From assembly GCF_023617245.1 (NCBI RefSeq), contig NZ_CP067396.1, positions 4,650,001-4,714,000 on the forward strand: a stretch of 64,000 nucleotides of DNA. Direction: 5' to 3'. The translations under genes were made by a program, and so were the position numbers. The DNA is from Lysobacter enzymogenes. GTDB taxonomy: Bacteria > Pseudomonadota > Gammaproteobacteria > Xanthomonadales > Xanthomonadaceae. Positions 50,281-59,139 of this stretch are shown piece by piece (position 1 is the stretch's first letter; each line of letters begins with the position of its first letter). The notes beneath the pieces are model-generated. The model was not told where the DNA came from. It did not search any database and saw only the letters and a program-made list of their open reading frames with translations.

Positions 50281-50850
50281 CCTGAAGGCCCTCCCACAGG
50301 AATGCCGCTGCGAAGCTCTCGCCGCTATGGCAACGACGCCGGCCGTTGTGGGAGGGGCTTCAGCCCCGATGCTTTCGGCTCAGCTTGCGAGGAAGGTTCG
50401 ACCGCGCTTCTGGCGCATGCGGTTGGGCAGGTTTTACCGCAGCGGAAAGAAAAGCATCGGGCCTGAAGGCCCTCCCACAGGAATGCCGCGACGAAGGTCT
50501 CGCCGCCAAGGCAACGACGCCGGCCGTTGTGGGAGGGGCTTCAGCCCCGACACTTTCGGCTCAGCTTGCGAGGAAGGTTCGACCGCGCTTCTGGCGCATG
50601 CAGTTGGGCAGGTTTTACCGCGGCGGAAAGAAAAGCATCGGGCCTGAAGGCCCTCCCACAGGAACGCCGCGACGAAGGTCTCGCCGCCAAGGCAACGACG
50701 CCGACTGTTGTGGGAGGGGCTTCAGCCCCGACGCTTTCGGCTCAGGCCGCGAGAAAGGTTCGGTCGCGCTTTCGGCGCAGGTCGCGAGGCAGGTCCGCCA
50801 CAGCGGAAACAAGACCATCGGGCCCGAAGGCCCGCCCACAACGAAACGGG
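50281..50850. repeat. Three tandem ~181-bp repeats built on family A elements
   Basis: The word CCTGAAGGCC recurs at 50281, 50462 and 50643, with a decayed copy at 50823, giving periods of 181, 181 and 180 bases. Each unit holds family A arms in both orientations plus about 60 bases of unique spacer (GCTCAGCTTGCGAGGAAGG and onward). Copies one and two are nearly identical; copy three has diverged. A further family A pair lies at about 50198-50300. Confidence 0.93.
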
Positions 50851-50932
50851 GAGCCAGTCCCGGTACCGCGTCGCGGTCCGGTCCTGCGCTCCCCGTGGGG
50901 CCATGGCCGAGGGATCGGCCGCGGCGGACGGC

Positions 50933-51328
50933 TCAGTGGTCGTCGTCTTCCAGCAGCTCGGCGTAGTCGTCCGGCGACAGCAGTTCGTTGAGCTGATCGG
51001 GCTCGTCGATCTCGACGGTGTAGATCCAGCCTTCGCCGTAGGCGTCTTCGTTGATGGTCTCCGGCTTGTCGGACAGCTCGGTGTTGACCGCGGTGACGGT
51101 GCCCGAAACCGGCGCGTACACGTCCGAGGCGGCCTTGACCGATTCCACCACGGCCGACGCGTTGCCGGCTTCGACGCGGTCGCCGACGTTGGGCAGCTCG
51201 ACGTAGACTAGGTCGCCGAGCAGGCCCTGGGCGTGGTCGGAGATGCCGACGGTGACTTTGCCGTCGCCTTCGACGCGGGCCCACTCGTGGGACTTCATGA
51301 ACTTCAGATCGCCGGGAATTTCACTCAT
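50933..51328 (-). CDS. gcvH: Glycine cleavage system H protein
   Basis: 131 residues, normal length. The lipoyl-attachment region is VVESVKAASDVYAPVSGTVTAVN, with the Lys near residue 66. It carries the aminomethyl group between the P and T proteins. The T-protein gene lies upstream on the same strand with a DsbA-fold gene in between; the P protein is not in the window. Confidence 0.97.
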   Translation of the reverse strand: MSEIPGDLKFMKSHEWARVEGDGKVTVGISDHAQGLLGDLVYVELPNVGDRVEAGNASAVVESVKAASDVYAPVSGTVTAVNTELSDKPETINEDAYGEGWIYTVEIDEPDQLNELLSPDDYAELLEDDDH

Positions 51329-51464
51329 GGCAGGGGGCCTCGGACGTTGCGGGGAGCCGCGGATGATGGCGCGTAGTTTAACGATGCTGGCGCGTCATGG
51401 GAGGGGTTGACGACGATCGGCGGCGACGGCGCAGTTCAGGCGCCGCCGCGGCCGACGCCGCGGT

Positions 51465-52103
51465 TCAACGCGGTGCCGCGCCGGCGCCGGCCAGGAACGG
51501 CGCGCGCCCGCTGACCAGCGCCGCGCGCAGCGCGTCGACGCGATCCTGGCCCCAGAACGGCTCGCCGTTCAAGACGTAACCCGGCAGGCCCGGCAGGTCG
51601 TTGGCGATCGCCGCGGCCGTGTTGTCCTGATAGACCTCGGCCACCGCGCCGGTATCGGCCGCGGCGAGGATCGCATCGGCATCGTGACCGGCGTCGCGCA
51701 ACGCGCGCGCCAGCACGCCGCGGTCGGCGATGTCCTCGTCGTGCGCCCAGATCGCGCGGAACACCGTGTCCATGTACTGCGCCGGATCGCGCCCGGCCCG
51801 CACCAGCGCGATCGCGCAGCGGTCGGCCAGGCCCGGGTCGACCGGGAAGTGCTTCGGCGTCAGGTTCAGCGGCACGTCGCGCTCGGCGCGCGCGCGCTGC
51901 AGTTCCACCACGCGATAGCGCTGCCGCGCCGGCGCGCGCTGGCCCAGCGGCAGGCCGCCGTTGGCGGAGAACAGTTCGAAGATGCGCACCGGCTTGTAGC
52001 GCAGGTGCGCGCCGGTCTCGCGCGCCAGCGCCAGCAGCGGCGCATGGCCGAGGTAGGCGTAGGGCGAGATCAGGCTGAAGTAGTAGTCGACGGCGACGCT
52101 CAT
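51465..52103 (-). CDS. DsbA-fold 2-hydroxychromene-2-carboxylate isomerase-like protein
   Basis: 212 residues of the kappa-GST/HCCA isomerase type. The N-terminus DYYFSLISPYAYLGHAPLLALA is the glutathione-binding strand region with a Ser instead of a CxxC pair. LPGLPGYVLNGEPFWGQDRVDAL is the typical C-terminal signature. The reaction is probably glutathione-dependent isomerisation of an aromatic compound. It sits between gcvT and gcvH with 136 bases to gcvH and 217 to gcvT, so co-transcription with the gcv genes is possible but not sure. Confidence 0.88.
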   Translation of the reverse strand: MSVAVDYYFSLISPYAYLGHAPLLALARETGAHLRYKPVRIFELFSANGGLPLGQRAPARQRYRVVELQRARAERDVPLNLTPKHFPVDPGLADRCAIALVRAGRDPAQYMDTVFRAIWAHDEDIADRGVLARALRDAGHDADAILAAADTGAVAEVYQDNTAAAIANDLPGLPGYVLNGEPFWGQDRVDALRAALVSGRAPFLAGAGAAPR

Positions 52104-52320
52104 GCACGGCTCCGTTCATTTCGATGCCCGGTCCGGCGCGGCGGCCGGATCGGGAAGGTGGCGTCGCGACCCGGGCGCTGCGCCGGGCCGCTGGCTGGGT
52201 AGGCCCGCCTGGATCGGGCGGGCGGGCGGATCGGGCGAGGCGAAGCGGTTCGGAATCGGGCGGTGCGCGGTGCGCGGTGCGCGGACGACGATCGCGCGAT
52301 GCCGGCCGCGCGGGCGCGAA

Positions 52321-53457
52321 TCAGCCGAGCACGCCGTCCTGCGCCTGGCCGTCGCGCACGAACGGGAACTTGACCACGCGCACCGGGACTTCCTTGCCGC
52401 GGATGTCCACGCGCACGTTGCCGGCCGCGCCGAGCGCGATCTCGCCGGCCGGCACGCGCGCGAACGCGATCGACTTGCCCAGGGTCGGCGAGAACGTGCC
52501 GGAGAGGATCTCGCCCTCGCCGTGCGCGGTCAGCACCTTCTGGCCGTGGCGCAGCACGCCCTTCTCGTCCATCACCAGGCCGATCATCTGCCGCGGCGCG
52601 CCGCCGGCCTTGTGCGCTTCGAGCGTGGCGCGGCCGATGAAGTCGCGCGGCTTTCCATCGGCATCCACGTCGAGCGCGACGGTCCAGGCCAGCGCGGCCT
52701 CGTACGGCGAGACCGTGTCGTCCATGTCCTGGCCGTAGAGGTTCATGCCCGCTTCCAGGCGCAGGGTGTCGCGCGCGCCCAGGCCGGCCGGCTTCACGCC
52801 GGCGGCGAGCAGCGCGTCCCACAGCGCGACCGCGCGGTCTTCGGGCACGATCACTTCGAAGCCGTCCTCGCCGGTGTAGCCGGTGCGGGCGACGAACAGT
52901 TCGATGCCGTCGGCGGTCTGCGCCTGGCCGGCGACGAACTTGCCGAGCTTGCCGATGCGCGCGCGGTCGTCCTCGCGCAGCAGGCCGATGAGTTTCTCGC
53001 GTGCGTTCGGGCCCTGCACCGCGATCATCGACAGCTCCGGACGCTCGGTGACGCTGACGCCGAACGCGGCGGCCTGCTGGCCGATCCATGCGAGGTCCTT
53101 GTCGCGGGTGGCGGCGTTGACCACCAGGCGGAAGTATTCCTCGTCGTGGAAATAGACGATGAGGTCGTCGATGACCCCGCCGTCCTGGTTGAGCATGCAG
53201 GTGTACAGCGCCTTGCCGCTCTTTTGCAGCTTGTCGACCGAGTTGGCGACCAGGCGGCGCAGGAACTCGCGCACGCGCGCGCCGCGCAGGTCGACCACGG
53301 TCATGTGGCTGACGTCGAACATGCCGGCGTCGCGGCGCACCTGATGGTGCTCCTCGATCTGCGAGCCGTAGCTGATCGGCATGTCCCAGCCGCCGAAATC
53401 GACCATCTTGGCGCCGAGTGCGCGATGGGCGTCGTTGAGAATGGTCTTCTGACTCAT
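52321..53457 (-). CDS. gcvT: Aminomethyltransferase (glycine cleavage T protein)
   Basis: 378 residues. It shows the GcvT pattern: FGGWDMPISYGSQIEEHHQVRRDAGMFDVSHM at the N-terminus, GYTGEDGFEVIVPE and LGARDTLRLEAGMNLYGQDMDD for folate binding, and a C-terminal barrel ending VRVVKFPFVRDG. It transfers the methylene group to tetrahydrofolate in glycine breakdown. Upstream I see no glycine riboswitch. Confidence 0.97.
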   Translation of the reverse strand: MSQKTILNDAHRALGAKMVDFGGWDMPISYGSQIEEHHQVRRDAGMFDVSHMTVVDLRGARVREFLRRLVANSVDKLQKSGKALYTCMLNQDGGVIDDLIVYFHDEEYFRLVVNAATRDKDLAWIGQQAAAFGVSVTERPELSMIAVQGPNAREKLIGLLREDDRARIGKLGKFVAGQAQTADGIELFVARTGYTGEDGFEVIVPEDRAVALWDALLAAGVKPAGLGARDTLRLEAGMNLYGQDMDDTVSPYEAALAWTVALDVDADGKPRDFIGRATLEAHKAGGAPRQMIGLVMDEKGVLRHGQKVLTAHGEGEILSGTFSPTLGKSIAFARVPAGEIALGAAGNVRVDIRGKEVPVRVVKFPFVRDGQAQDGVLG

Positions 53458-53629
53458 GGGCGCGGCCTGCTCTGCTGGGTGGGGGTGGGAACCCGGGATT
53501 ATCCCTCAAGCGCGCGGCGTGCGGGTTTGCCGTATTTCGGTACCCCGGCGAATGGTGGCGGCTCGCGCCGGGACGCCGGTCGCGGTGCATTGGGCCGCGG
53601 TCGCGGTGAAAGTCCTTCGCGGCGGGAAC

Positions 53630-53727
53630 AAAAGCGTCGGGCCTGAAGGCCCTCCCACAAAAGAAAGGCCCCTCACAAAAAGAAAGGTCCGCTGTTGTGG
53701 GAGGGCCTTCAGGCCCGACGCTTTGCG
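53630..53727. repeat. Family A repeat pair upstream of gcvT
   Basis: Two arms in opposite orientation (CGTCGGGCCTGAAGGCCCTC and GTGGGAGGGCCTTCAGGCCC) lie about 40 bases apart. The remaining 53458-53629 shows no gene. Confidence 0.88.
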
Positions 53728-53772
53728 ATCAGTTCGCCGCGCCGCGCGCGGCCCGATCGCACGAAGTGGCGC

Positions 53773-54639
53773 TCACTCGCCCTCGGCGCCTTCGTTGTAG
53801 CACTGCACCTCGGCCGCCTTGATCTCGACGAAGCGGCCCTTGCTGCGGTCCAGGCGCACCGCCCAGCGCACCGCGTCGAAGGTCTCGCGCGCGGCGGCGT
53901 TCTCCACCAGGGTGTCGACGACGGCGATGACGCCCGGATCGCCGGCGCCGTCGTACAGGCAGGTCGAGATCGACACGCGTTCGCCGCGCTGCAGCCGCGG
54001 ATACGCGACCACGTCGGTGATCTTCCAGCGCGCTTCGTTGCCGGCGCGGCCGATCAGTTCGGCGGCGTACAACAGTTGCGAGCGGTCTTCGTTGTCGTCG
54101 ATGGTGCCGATGCTGCGCGCGCAGATCTGTTCGGCGCTGCGGCCGCTGCCGACGCAGCCGCCGGTGTTGGAGCGATAGCCGTCCGGATACGGCGGCACCA
54201 CCCGGCCGATCCAGTCGCGCGTCGCCATCTTGTCGTCGCGCAGCGCCGGCGGCCGGGCGAGGATCGGGCCGCTCGGGACCGGGCCGGCCGCAGCCGAGGC
54301 GTTGGGCTTCGATCCGGCCTGGGTCGGCGGGTTCTGAACCGGCGCGCCGCGGGCCGCGCCGCTCTGCGCGGATGCGTTCTGGGGCGATGCGGCTTGCGTC
54401 GGCCTGGCTTGCGTCGCCCCGCCCTGGACGGCCTTGTCCTGGGCGATCTTGTCGCGGATCGGATTGCTGCTAGCGGGCTTGCTGTCGACCGGTTTGCTCT
54501 GCGCCGGCTTGGCCGGCGCCGGCACGGTCGGCCCCGCCTGCGCGGCCAGGCACAGGCCCAGCGCGCACGCGCCCAGCGCCGCCGACGCGCGTCGGCGCGC
54601 GGTTGCGCGCGACCACGGTCTGGCGCAGCGCGGGCCCAT
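53773..54639 (-). CDS. Secreted protein with Pro/Ala-rich linker, unknown family
   Basis: 288 residues. An Arg-rich N-terminus leads to a signal peptide (ASAALGACALGLCLAAQAG). A low-complexity linker of about 80 residues follows (KPAQSKPVDSKPASSNP). The C-terminal domain of about 150 residues has four Cys (GGCVGSG, QICARS, STCLYDG, VQCYNEG) and no known motif. It starts 2 bases after the NfeD stop, so it belongs to the QmcA/NfeD operon. Confidence 0.8.
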   Translation of the reverse strand: MGPRCARPWSRATARRRASAALGACALGLCLAAQAGPTVPAPAKPAQSKPVDSKPASSNPIRDKIAQDKAVQGGATQARPTQAASPQNASAQSGAARGAPVQNPPTQAGSKPNASAAAGPVPSGPILARPPALRDDKMATRDWIGRVVPPYPDGYRSNTGGCVGSGRSAEQICARSIGTIDDNEDRSQLLYAAELIGRAGNEARWKITDVVAYPRLQRGERVSISTCLYDGAGDPGVIAVVDTLVENAAARETFDAVRWAVRLDRSKGRFVEIKAAEVQCYNEGAEGE

Positions 54640-54641
54640 GC

Positions 54642-55082
54642 TCAGCCCGCCGCTTCCACGTGCAGGACCATGGCCTCGGCGCCGACCACGCGCACCAGCG
54701 CGCCGACCGGCAAGTCCGGGCCGCTGACGTCCCAGAACGCGTCGGCGATCTGCACCCGCCCGCGGCCGGCGACGATGCCGCGCTCCAGCGGCACCACCCG
54801 GCCGATCAGTTGCTCGGCGCGGCGGTTCAACAGCGGCTGGTCGCTGGCCGGCTCGCGCTTGCGGAACCAGGTGCGGTAGACCTGCACCGAAACGAAGCTC
54901 AGCACCACGAACGCGGCGACCTGGGTCAGTACGGTGAGTTCCGGCAAGGCCAGCACCAGCACGAACACCGCCGCCGCGGCCAGCCCGAGCCAGAGCATGA
55001 ACGCCCCCGGCGCCATCGCCTCGGCCGCGAACAGCAGCAGCGCGACGGCGGCCCAGGCGACGGTCGGCCAGTTCCAGCTCAT
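54642..55082 (-). CDS. NfeD family membrane protein
   Basis: 146 residues. Two or three helices (TVAWAAVALLLFAAEAMAPGAFMLWLGLAAAAVFVLVLALPEL and AFVVLSFVSVQVY) are followed by an OB-fold domain (LIGRVVPLERGIVAGRGRVQIADAFWDVSGPDLPVGALVRVVGAE). NfeD proteins pair with SPFH/stomatin proteins in membrane microdomains. It starts 1 base after the QmcA stop; the ATG at 55082 was chosen to fit the family's first helix. Confidence 0.94.
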   Translation of the reverse strand: MSWNWPTVAWAAVALLLFAAEAMAPGAFMLWLGLAAAAVFVLVLALPELTVLTQVAAFVVLSFVSVQVYRTWFRKREPASDQPLLNRRAEQLIGRVVPLERGIVAGRGRVQIADAFWDVSGPDLPVGALVRVVGAEAMVLHVEAAG

Positions 55083-55083
55083 G

Positions 55084-56040
55084 TCAGCCTCCGCTGCGCG
55101 GCGGCCGCGCGCTCGGAGCGGCCTGCTGGGCCATCGCATCCTTGGCCAGTTCGGCGATGCCGGCGATGGAGCCGATCACGCCGGAGGAATCCATCGGCAT
55201 CATCACGAACTTCTGGTTCGGCGCCTGCGCCAGCGCCTTGAACGCCTCGATGTACTTCTGCGCGACGAAGTAATTGATCGCCTGCACGTTGCCGGCGGCG
55301 ATCGCGTCGGACACCAGTTGGGTCGCCTTGGCCTCGGCTTCGGCCAGGCGCTCGCGCGCCTCGGCTTCGCGGTACGCGGCCTCGCGCTTGCCTTCGGCTT
55401 CCAGGATCGCGGCCTGCTTGTCGCCCTCGGCGCGCAGGATCTCCGACTGCCGGTGGCCCTCGGCCTCGAGGATGTTGGCGCGCTTCTCGCGCTCGGCCTT
55501 CATCTGCCGGGCCATCGAATCGACCAGGTCGCGCGGCGGCTGGATGTCCTTCAACTCGATCCGGTTGACCTTCAGCCCCCACGGATGGGTCGCCGCGTCG
55601 ACCGCGTTGAGCACCTTGGTGTTGATCTCGTCGCGCTTGGACAGCGATTCGTCCAGGTCCATCGAACCGATCGCGGTGCGGATGTTGGTCATCACCAGGT
55701 TGAGGATCGCGATCTCCAGCTGGGCCACTTCGTACGCCGCCTTGGCCGCGTCCTGGACCTGGAAGAACACGATCCCGTCGACCTTGACCACCGCGTTGTC
55801 CTTGGTGATCACGTCCTGGCTGGGAACCTCCAGCACCTGCTCCATCATGTTGATCTTGCGGCCGACGTCGTAGATCACCGGGATCAGGAAGTGCAGGCCG
55901 GGGTCCATGGTGTGGGTGTAGCGGCCGAAGCGCTCGACCGTCCACTGGTAGCCCTGCGGGACCATGCGCACGGTCTTGAACAACAACACCACGCCGGCGA
56001 ATACCAAGACCAGCGCCAGAATCGAACCGGCAGCGCCCAT
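55084..56040 (-). CDS. qmcA: SPFH/stomatin-like membrane protein QmcA
   Basis: 318 residues. An N-terminal helix (GSILALVLVFAGVVLLF) is followed by an SPFH domain (QGYQWTVERFGRYTHTMDPGLHFLIPVIYDVGRKINMMEQVLEVPSQDVITKDNA). A long coiled coil runs from RQMKAEREKRANILEAEG onward, and the C-terminus is hydrophobic. These scaffold proteins assemble in the inner membrane, often with NfeD and a protease. The ATG at 56040 has AAGGGGG upstream. The frame runs far upstream only because it lies opposite the sigma and anti-sigma genes. Confidence 0.95.
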   Translation of the reverse strand: MGAAGSILALVLVFAGVVLLFKTVRMVPQGYQWTVERFGRYTHTMDPGLHFLIPVIYDVGRKINMMEQVLEVPSQDVITKDNAVVKVDGIVFFQVQDAAKAAYEVAQLEIAILNLVMTNIRTAIGSMDLDESLSKRDEINTKVLNAVDAATHPWGLKVNRIELKDIQPPRDLVDSMARQMKAEREKRANILEAEGHRQSEILRAEGDKQAAILEAEGKREAAYREAEARERLAEAEAKATQLVSDAIAAGNVQAINYFVAQKYIEAFKALAQAPNQKFVMMPMDSSGVIGSIAGIAELAKDAMAQQAAPSARPPRSGG

Positions 56041-56130
56041 GTCGTCCCCCTTCGTCCTTATAGATAGGCGCAGTATAGGCCTTGGCGCCGGCTGCGACCC
56101 TTCACGCCCCCGGTGCATCCTTGCCTGGGA

Positions 56131-56751
56131 ATGCCACCCGAACCCATGCCCCTGCCGCCGCCCGCGCCCGCCGCCGACCGGCCCGTGTCGAGCTTCGCCA
56201 TCGACGTCCCGGAGACGCTGCTGGCGCGCGCCCGCGCCGGCGACGGCGCCGCGTTCGAGCAGATCTACCGCTGGTTCGAACGGCCGGTGTTCACCCTGGC
56301 GGTGCGCATCGCCGGCGACCGCGACGAAGCCACCGAAGTGCTGCAGGAGACCATGCTCAAGGTGCTCACGCGGATCGGCGACTTCCGCGGCCACCGCGAC
56401 GGCAGCGGCACGCCGTTCTGGGGCTGGTTGCGCCAGATCGCGGTCAACGAGGCGCTGATGCGCCTGCGCAGCCGGCGCCGCCACGAGCACGCCGACAGCG
56501 AGGACGAACACCTGGCAGACGAACGCGCTCCGCCGCCGCCGGCCGCGGCCGACGCCGCCGCGCTCGGGCGCGCGCTGGCGCAATTGCCCGAGGCCACCCG
56601 CAGCGTGCTGTGGCTGTACCACGCCGAGGGCTACACCCATGAGGAGATCGCCACGCTGATGCAGCGTTCGATCAGTTTTTCCAAGTCGCAACTCGCGCGC
56701 GGCGGCCGTCGCCTGCGCCAGTTGCTGGAACCGGAGCAGGCCCATGCCTGA
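56131..56751 (+). CDS. ECF-type sigma factor (second module)
   Basis: 206 residues. Region 2 reads IYRWFERPVFTLAVRIAGDRDEATEVLQETMLKVLTRIGDF. Region 4 reads LPEATRSVLWLYHAEGYTHEEIATLMQRSISFSKSQLARGGRRLRQLL. The start is uncertain; ATG 56131 was chosen, with ATG 56146 possible. It overlaps the next gene by 8 bases, indicating coupling with a probable anti-sigma factor, and is divergent from qmcA across 90 bases. Confidence 0.9.
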   Translation: MPPEPMPLPPPAPAADRPVSSFAIDVPETLLARARAGDGAAFEQIYRWFERPVFTLAVRIAGDRDEATEVLQETMLKVLTRIGDFRGHRDGSGTPFWGWLRQIAVNEALMRLRSRRRHEHADSEDEHLADERAPPPPAAADAAALGRALAQLPEATRSVLWLYHAEGYTHEEIATLMQRSISFSKSQLARGGRRLRQLLEPEQAHA

Positions 56752-57673
56752 GCAGTCCCCTACCCCGTCCGACTGGGCCGGCGCGTTCGCCGCGCTGCCC
56801 GCCGAAACGCCGCCCGCCGGCGGCTGGACGCGCCTGGCCGAACGTCTGGCCGAACACCCCGTCGCCGCCGCGGCGACCGCGTCGGCGTCCGTTGCCGCCA
56901 CCGCGCGCCGCTCGCGCCAGCGCTGGGCGCTGGCGGCGATGCTTGCCGCGGCGCTGCCGCTGGGCCTGTGGCTCGGCCTGCGCGCGCAGCGGCCGGCGCA
57001 AGGCCCTGTGTCGGAACCGCTGGTGCGGCAGGCTCCGCCGGCCGCAGCGCCGCAGCGCGATGCGGTTACGGCGCCGACGCGAACCGACGACGGTAACCAA
57101 CGCATCGCCGCGAGCGGACAGGCCGACGGCGGAAACCGAAGCGTCGCCGGAACCGCGGATCGCGGCCGCGACAGCGCCTCCGAAGCGCGTCCGACGCCGG
57201 CACCGGCGACAGCCGACACGACGCAACCCACCCGCACCGCTACCGCCGAGCGCCGTTTGGCGACGGCCGCGAAGGTCGTGCCGCAACCGCGCGCGACCGC
57301 CGCCGCGCCGTCCGACGCGACGCCATCCGCAGCGCCCGACCACGTTGCCCGCGCCTCCGACGACGCCCGCTTCGCCGCGCAATTGCGCGAACTGCAGGCC
57401 GAGTCGGCGCAATTGGAAGCGCTGGTGGCCGCCGCGCGCGACGAGCGCGTCGCCAGCGCCGCCGCCGCGGTCATGAGCGCCGACCTCGACCAGCGCCTGC
57501 GCCTGATCGACACCGCATTGATCGACGGCGCCCTGCCGGCCGTCTCGCGCGTGGCGCTGTGGCGCGAACGGGTCGACTCGCTGCGCGCGCTGGCCGGCGT
57601 AGAGAGCACCCAGCGCTGGTTCGCCGCGCGCGGCGGCGAGCGCTACGACGGCGCACTGGTGCGCGTGGACTGA
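56744..57673 (+). CDS. Probable membrane anti-sigma factor, second module
   Basis: 309 residues. A cytoplasmic N-terminus (SDWAGAFAALPAETPPAGGWTRLAERLAEHP) leads to a basic patch and one helix (WALAAMLAAALPLGLWLGL). A long Pro/Ala/Thr-rich periplasmic linker and a C-terminal helical segment (AAQLRELQAESAQLEALVAAARDE) follow. The arrangement sigma factor, then one-helix membrane protein, with overlapping reading frames, supports an anti-sigma role. No zinc-binding motif is present. Confidence 0.75.
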   Translation: MPEQSPTPSDWAGAFAALPAETPPAGGWTRLAERLAEHPVAAAATASASVAATARRSRQRWALAAMLAAALPLGLWLGLRAQRPAQGPVSEPLVRQAPPAAAPQRDAVTAPTRTDDGNQRIAASGQADGGNRSVAGTADRGRDSASEARPTPAPATADTTQPTRTATAERRLATAAKVVPQPRATAAAPSDATPSAAPDHVARASDDARFAAQLRELQAESAQLEALVAAARDERVASAAAAVMSADLDQRLRLIDTALIDGALPAVSRVALWRERVDSLRALAGVESTQRWFAARGGERYDGALVRVD

Positions 57674-57806
57674 AGGCCGAATGCCCATGCACGAGCCCGC
57701 CCTGCCCCACTGCGCGACGCCCGCCTGCGAGCCGCCGTCCGCCTTCGCACCGCCGAACCGCAACGCCCGTCGCACCCCATCCACGCCCACCCGCCCGGAG
57801 GCCGCC

Positions 57807-59072
57807 ATGTCGTTCCATTTCCTGCTCCCCGCCGCGCTGGCCGCCGCGGTCGCCGGCTCGCTCGCGGCTCCGGCCGTGGCCGCGCCGACGGCCGCCGCCC
57901 CGGCGCGCACCACTACCTATAGTTATGTCTACCGTTACAGCGGCGACGGCGCGCCGCAGGTGCTGGCGCAACTGGCGCCGGAACCGCCGCGCAGCGGCGC
58001 CTACCCGCGCGGCGCGATGCCGCAGCCGGCGCCGTTCGGCCCGGTGCTGATCAGCGACAACCAACGACGGCCGCAGTTGGGTGTGATCCTCGCGCCGGAC
58101 GCGCGCAGCGGCGTGTCGATCCTCGCGGTCACGCCCGGCAGCGCCGCGGCGCGCGCCGGCCTGCACAGCGGCGACCGCCTGCTCGCGGTGGACGGCCGCA
58201 AGATCGCCGGCGCCGACGGCGAGGCGCGGCTGGGCAACGCGCGCGAACTGCTCGGCGCGCTCAAGCTCGGCCAGCCCGCGCGCATCCTCTACCAGCGCGG
58301 CAAGCAGGAGGCCACGCTCGAGGTCGAACCGCAGGCCGGCGAGCGGGTGATGATGTTCCGCAACGCCGACGGCAGCCGCTACGTGCTCAACACCGAAATG
58401 CGCAGCATGCGCATCGACCGCGACGGCCGCGCCGGCGTCGGCGAGGCCGGAGTCGCGGTGGCGCCGGGTCTGCGCACCGAGATCTACCGGATCGGGCCGG
58501 ATCTGGATTGCGCCGGCAAGGACAAGGACAAGCGCGCGGCCTGCAGCATGCCGCTGATCAGCGAAGCGATGCGCTGGAACGGCCTCAACCTGGCCTCGGT
58601 CGACCCCAAGCTCGGCCGCTACTTCGGCGCCCAGCGCGGCGTGCTGGTGATCAGCGCGCCGCTCGAACTCAAGGGACTGGAAGCCGGCGACGTGATCCAG
58701 AACGTCGACGGCCGCGCGGTCGACACCCCGCGCGAGGCGATGGACGCGCTGCGCGGCAAGCGCGAAGGCGCCCAGGTCGAGATCGGCTACCTGCGCGATC
58801 GCGCCAGCGCCAAGCTCAAGCTGACCGTGCCCAAGGCGGTGGCCTGGGTGCCGCCGCCTCCGCCGCCGGCGCCGCCCGCTCCACCCGCGCCGCCGACCGC
58901 CCCGGTGCCGCCGGCGCCGGCGGTCGCGCCGCCTGCTCCGCCCGCACCGCCCGCACCGCCGCCGCCCCCGCCTCCGCCTCCGCCGCCCAAGGGCAAGGTC
59001 GCGTCGGCGCCGCCGGCGCCACCCGCGCCGGTGCAGTTTGCGCGCGGCGCGCAGGGCTACCGCGTCGATTGA
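57807..59072 (+). CDS. Exported protein with two PDZ domains and polyproline tail
   Basis: 421 residues from the ATG at 57807 (GGAGG 6 bases upstream). The signal peptide is FLLPAALAAAVAGSLAAPAVAA. The first PDZ (PQLGVILAPDARSGVSILAVTPGSAAARAGLHSGDRLLAVDG) and the second (FGAQRGVLVISAPLELKGLEAGDVIQNVDGRAV) are followed by a tail with long Pro runs interspersed with Ala (about residues 350-400). There is no protease domain, so it is an adaptor or scaffold. As the third gene after the sigma/anti-sigma pair it may sense envelope proteins. Confidence 0.88.
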   Translation: MSFHFLLPAALAAAVAGSLAAPAVAAPTAAAPARTTTYSYVYRYSGDGAPQVLAQLAPEPPRSGAYPRGAMPQPAPFGPVLISDNQRRPQLGVILAPDARSGVSILAVTPGSAAARAGLHSGDRLLAVDGRKIAGADGEARLGNARELLGALKLGQPARILYQRGKQEATLEVEPQAGERVMMFRNADGSRYVLNTEMRSMRIDRDGRAGVGEAGVAVAPGLRTEIYRIGPDLDCAGKDKDKRAACSMPLISEAMRWNGLNLASVDPKLGRYFGAQRGVLVISAPLELKGLEAGDVIQNVDGRAVDTPREAMDALRGKREGAQVEIGYLRDRASAKLKLTVPKAVAWVPPPPPPAPPAPPAPPTAPVPPAPAVAPPAPPAPPAPPPPPPPPPPPKGKVASAPPAPPAPVQFARGAQGYRVD

Positions 59073-59139
59073 ATCGCGCCGCGCCAACCCGGCCGCGCCG
59101 ATCGCATGGATGCGGCGCGTGGGCCGGATCGCGCGGATC

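Noticed and set aside
50281..50850. CRISPR array
   Set aside because: The repeats are 181 bp, contain inverted family A arms, and the spacers are also repeated; no cas gene is nearby.
50346..50966. Open frame through the 181-bp repeats
   Set aside because: It arises from repeat DNA with one frame open by chance (181 is not a multiple of three); it has no ribosome site and no family.
53458..53630. Glycine riboswitch upstream of gcvT
   Set aside because: No tandem aptamer motifs were found in the leader.
55084..57609. 841-codon minus-strand gene
   Set aside because: Only the last 318 codons are the SPFH protein; the rest is opposite the sigma and anti-sigma genes.
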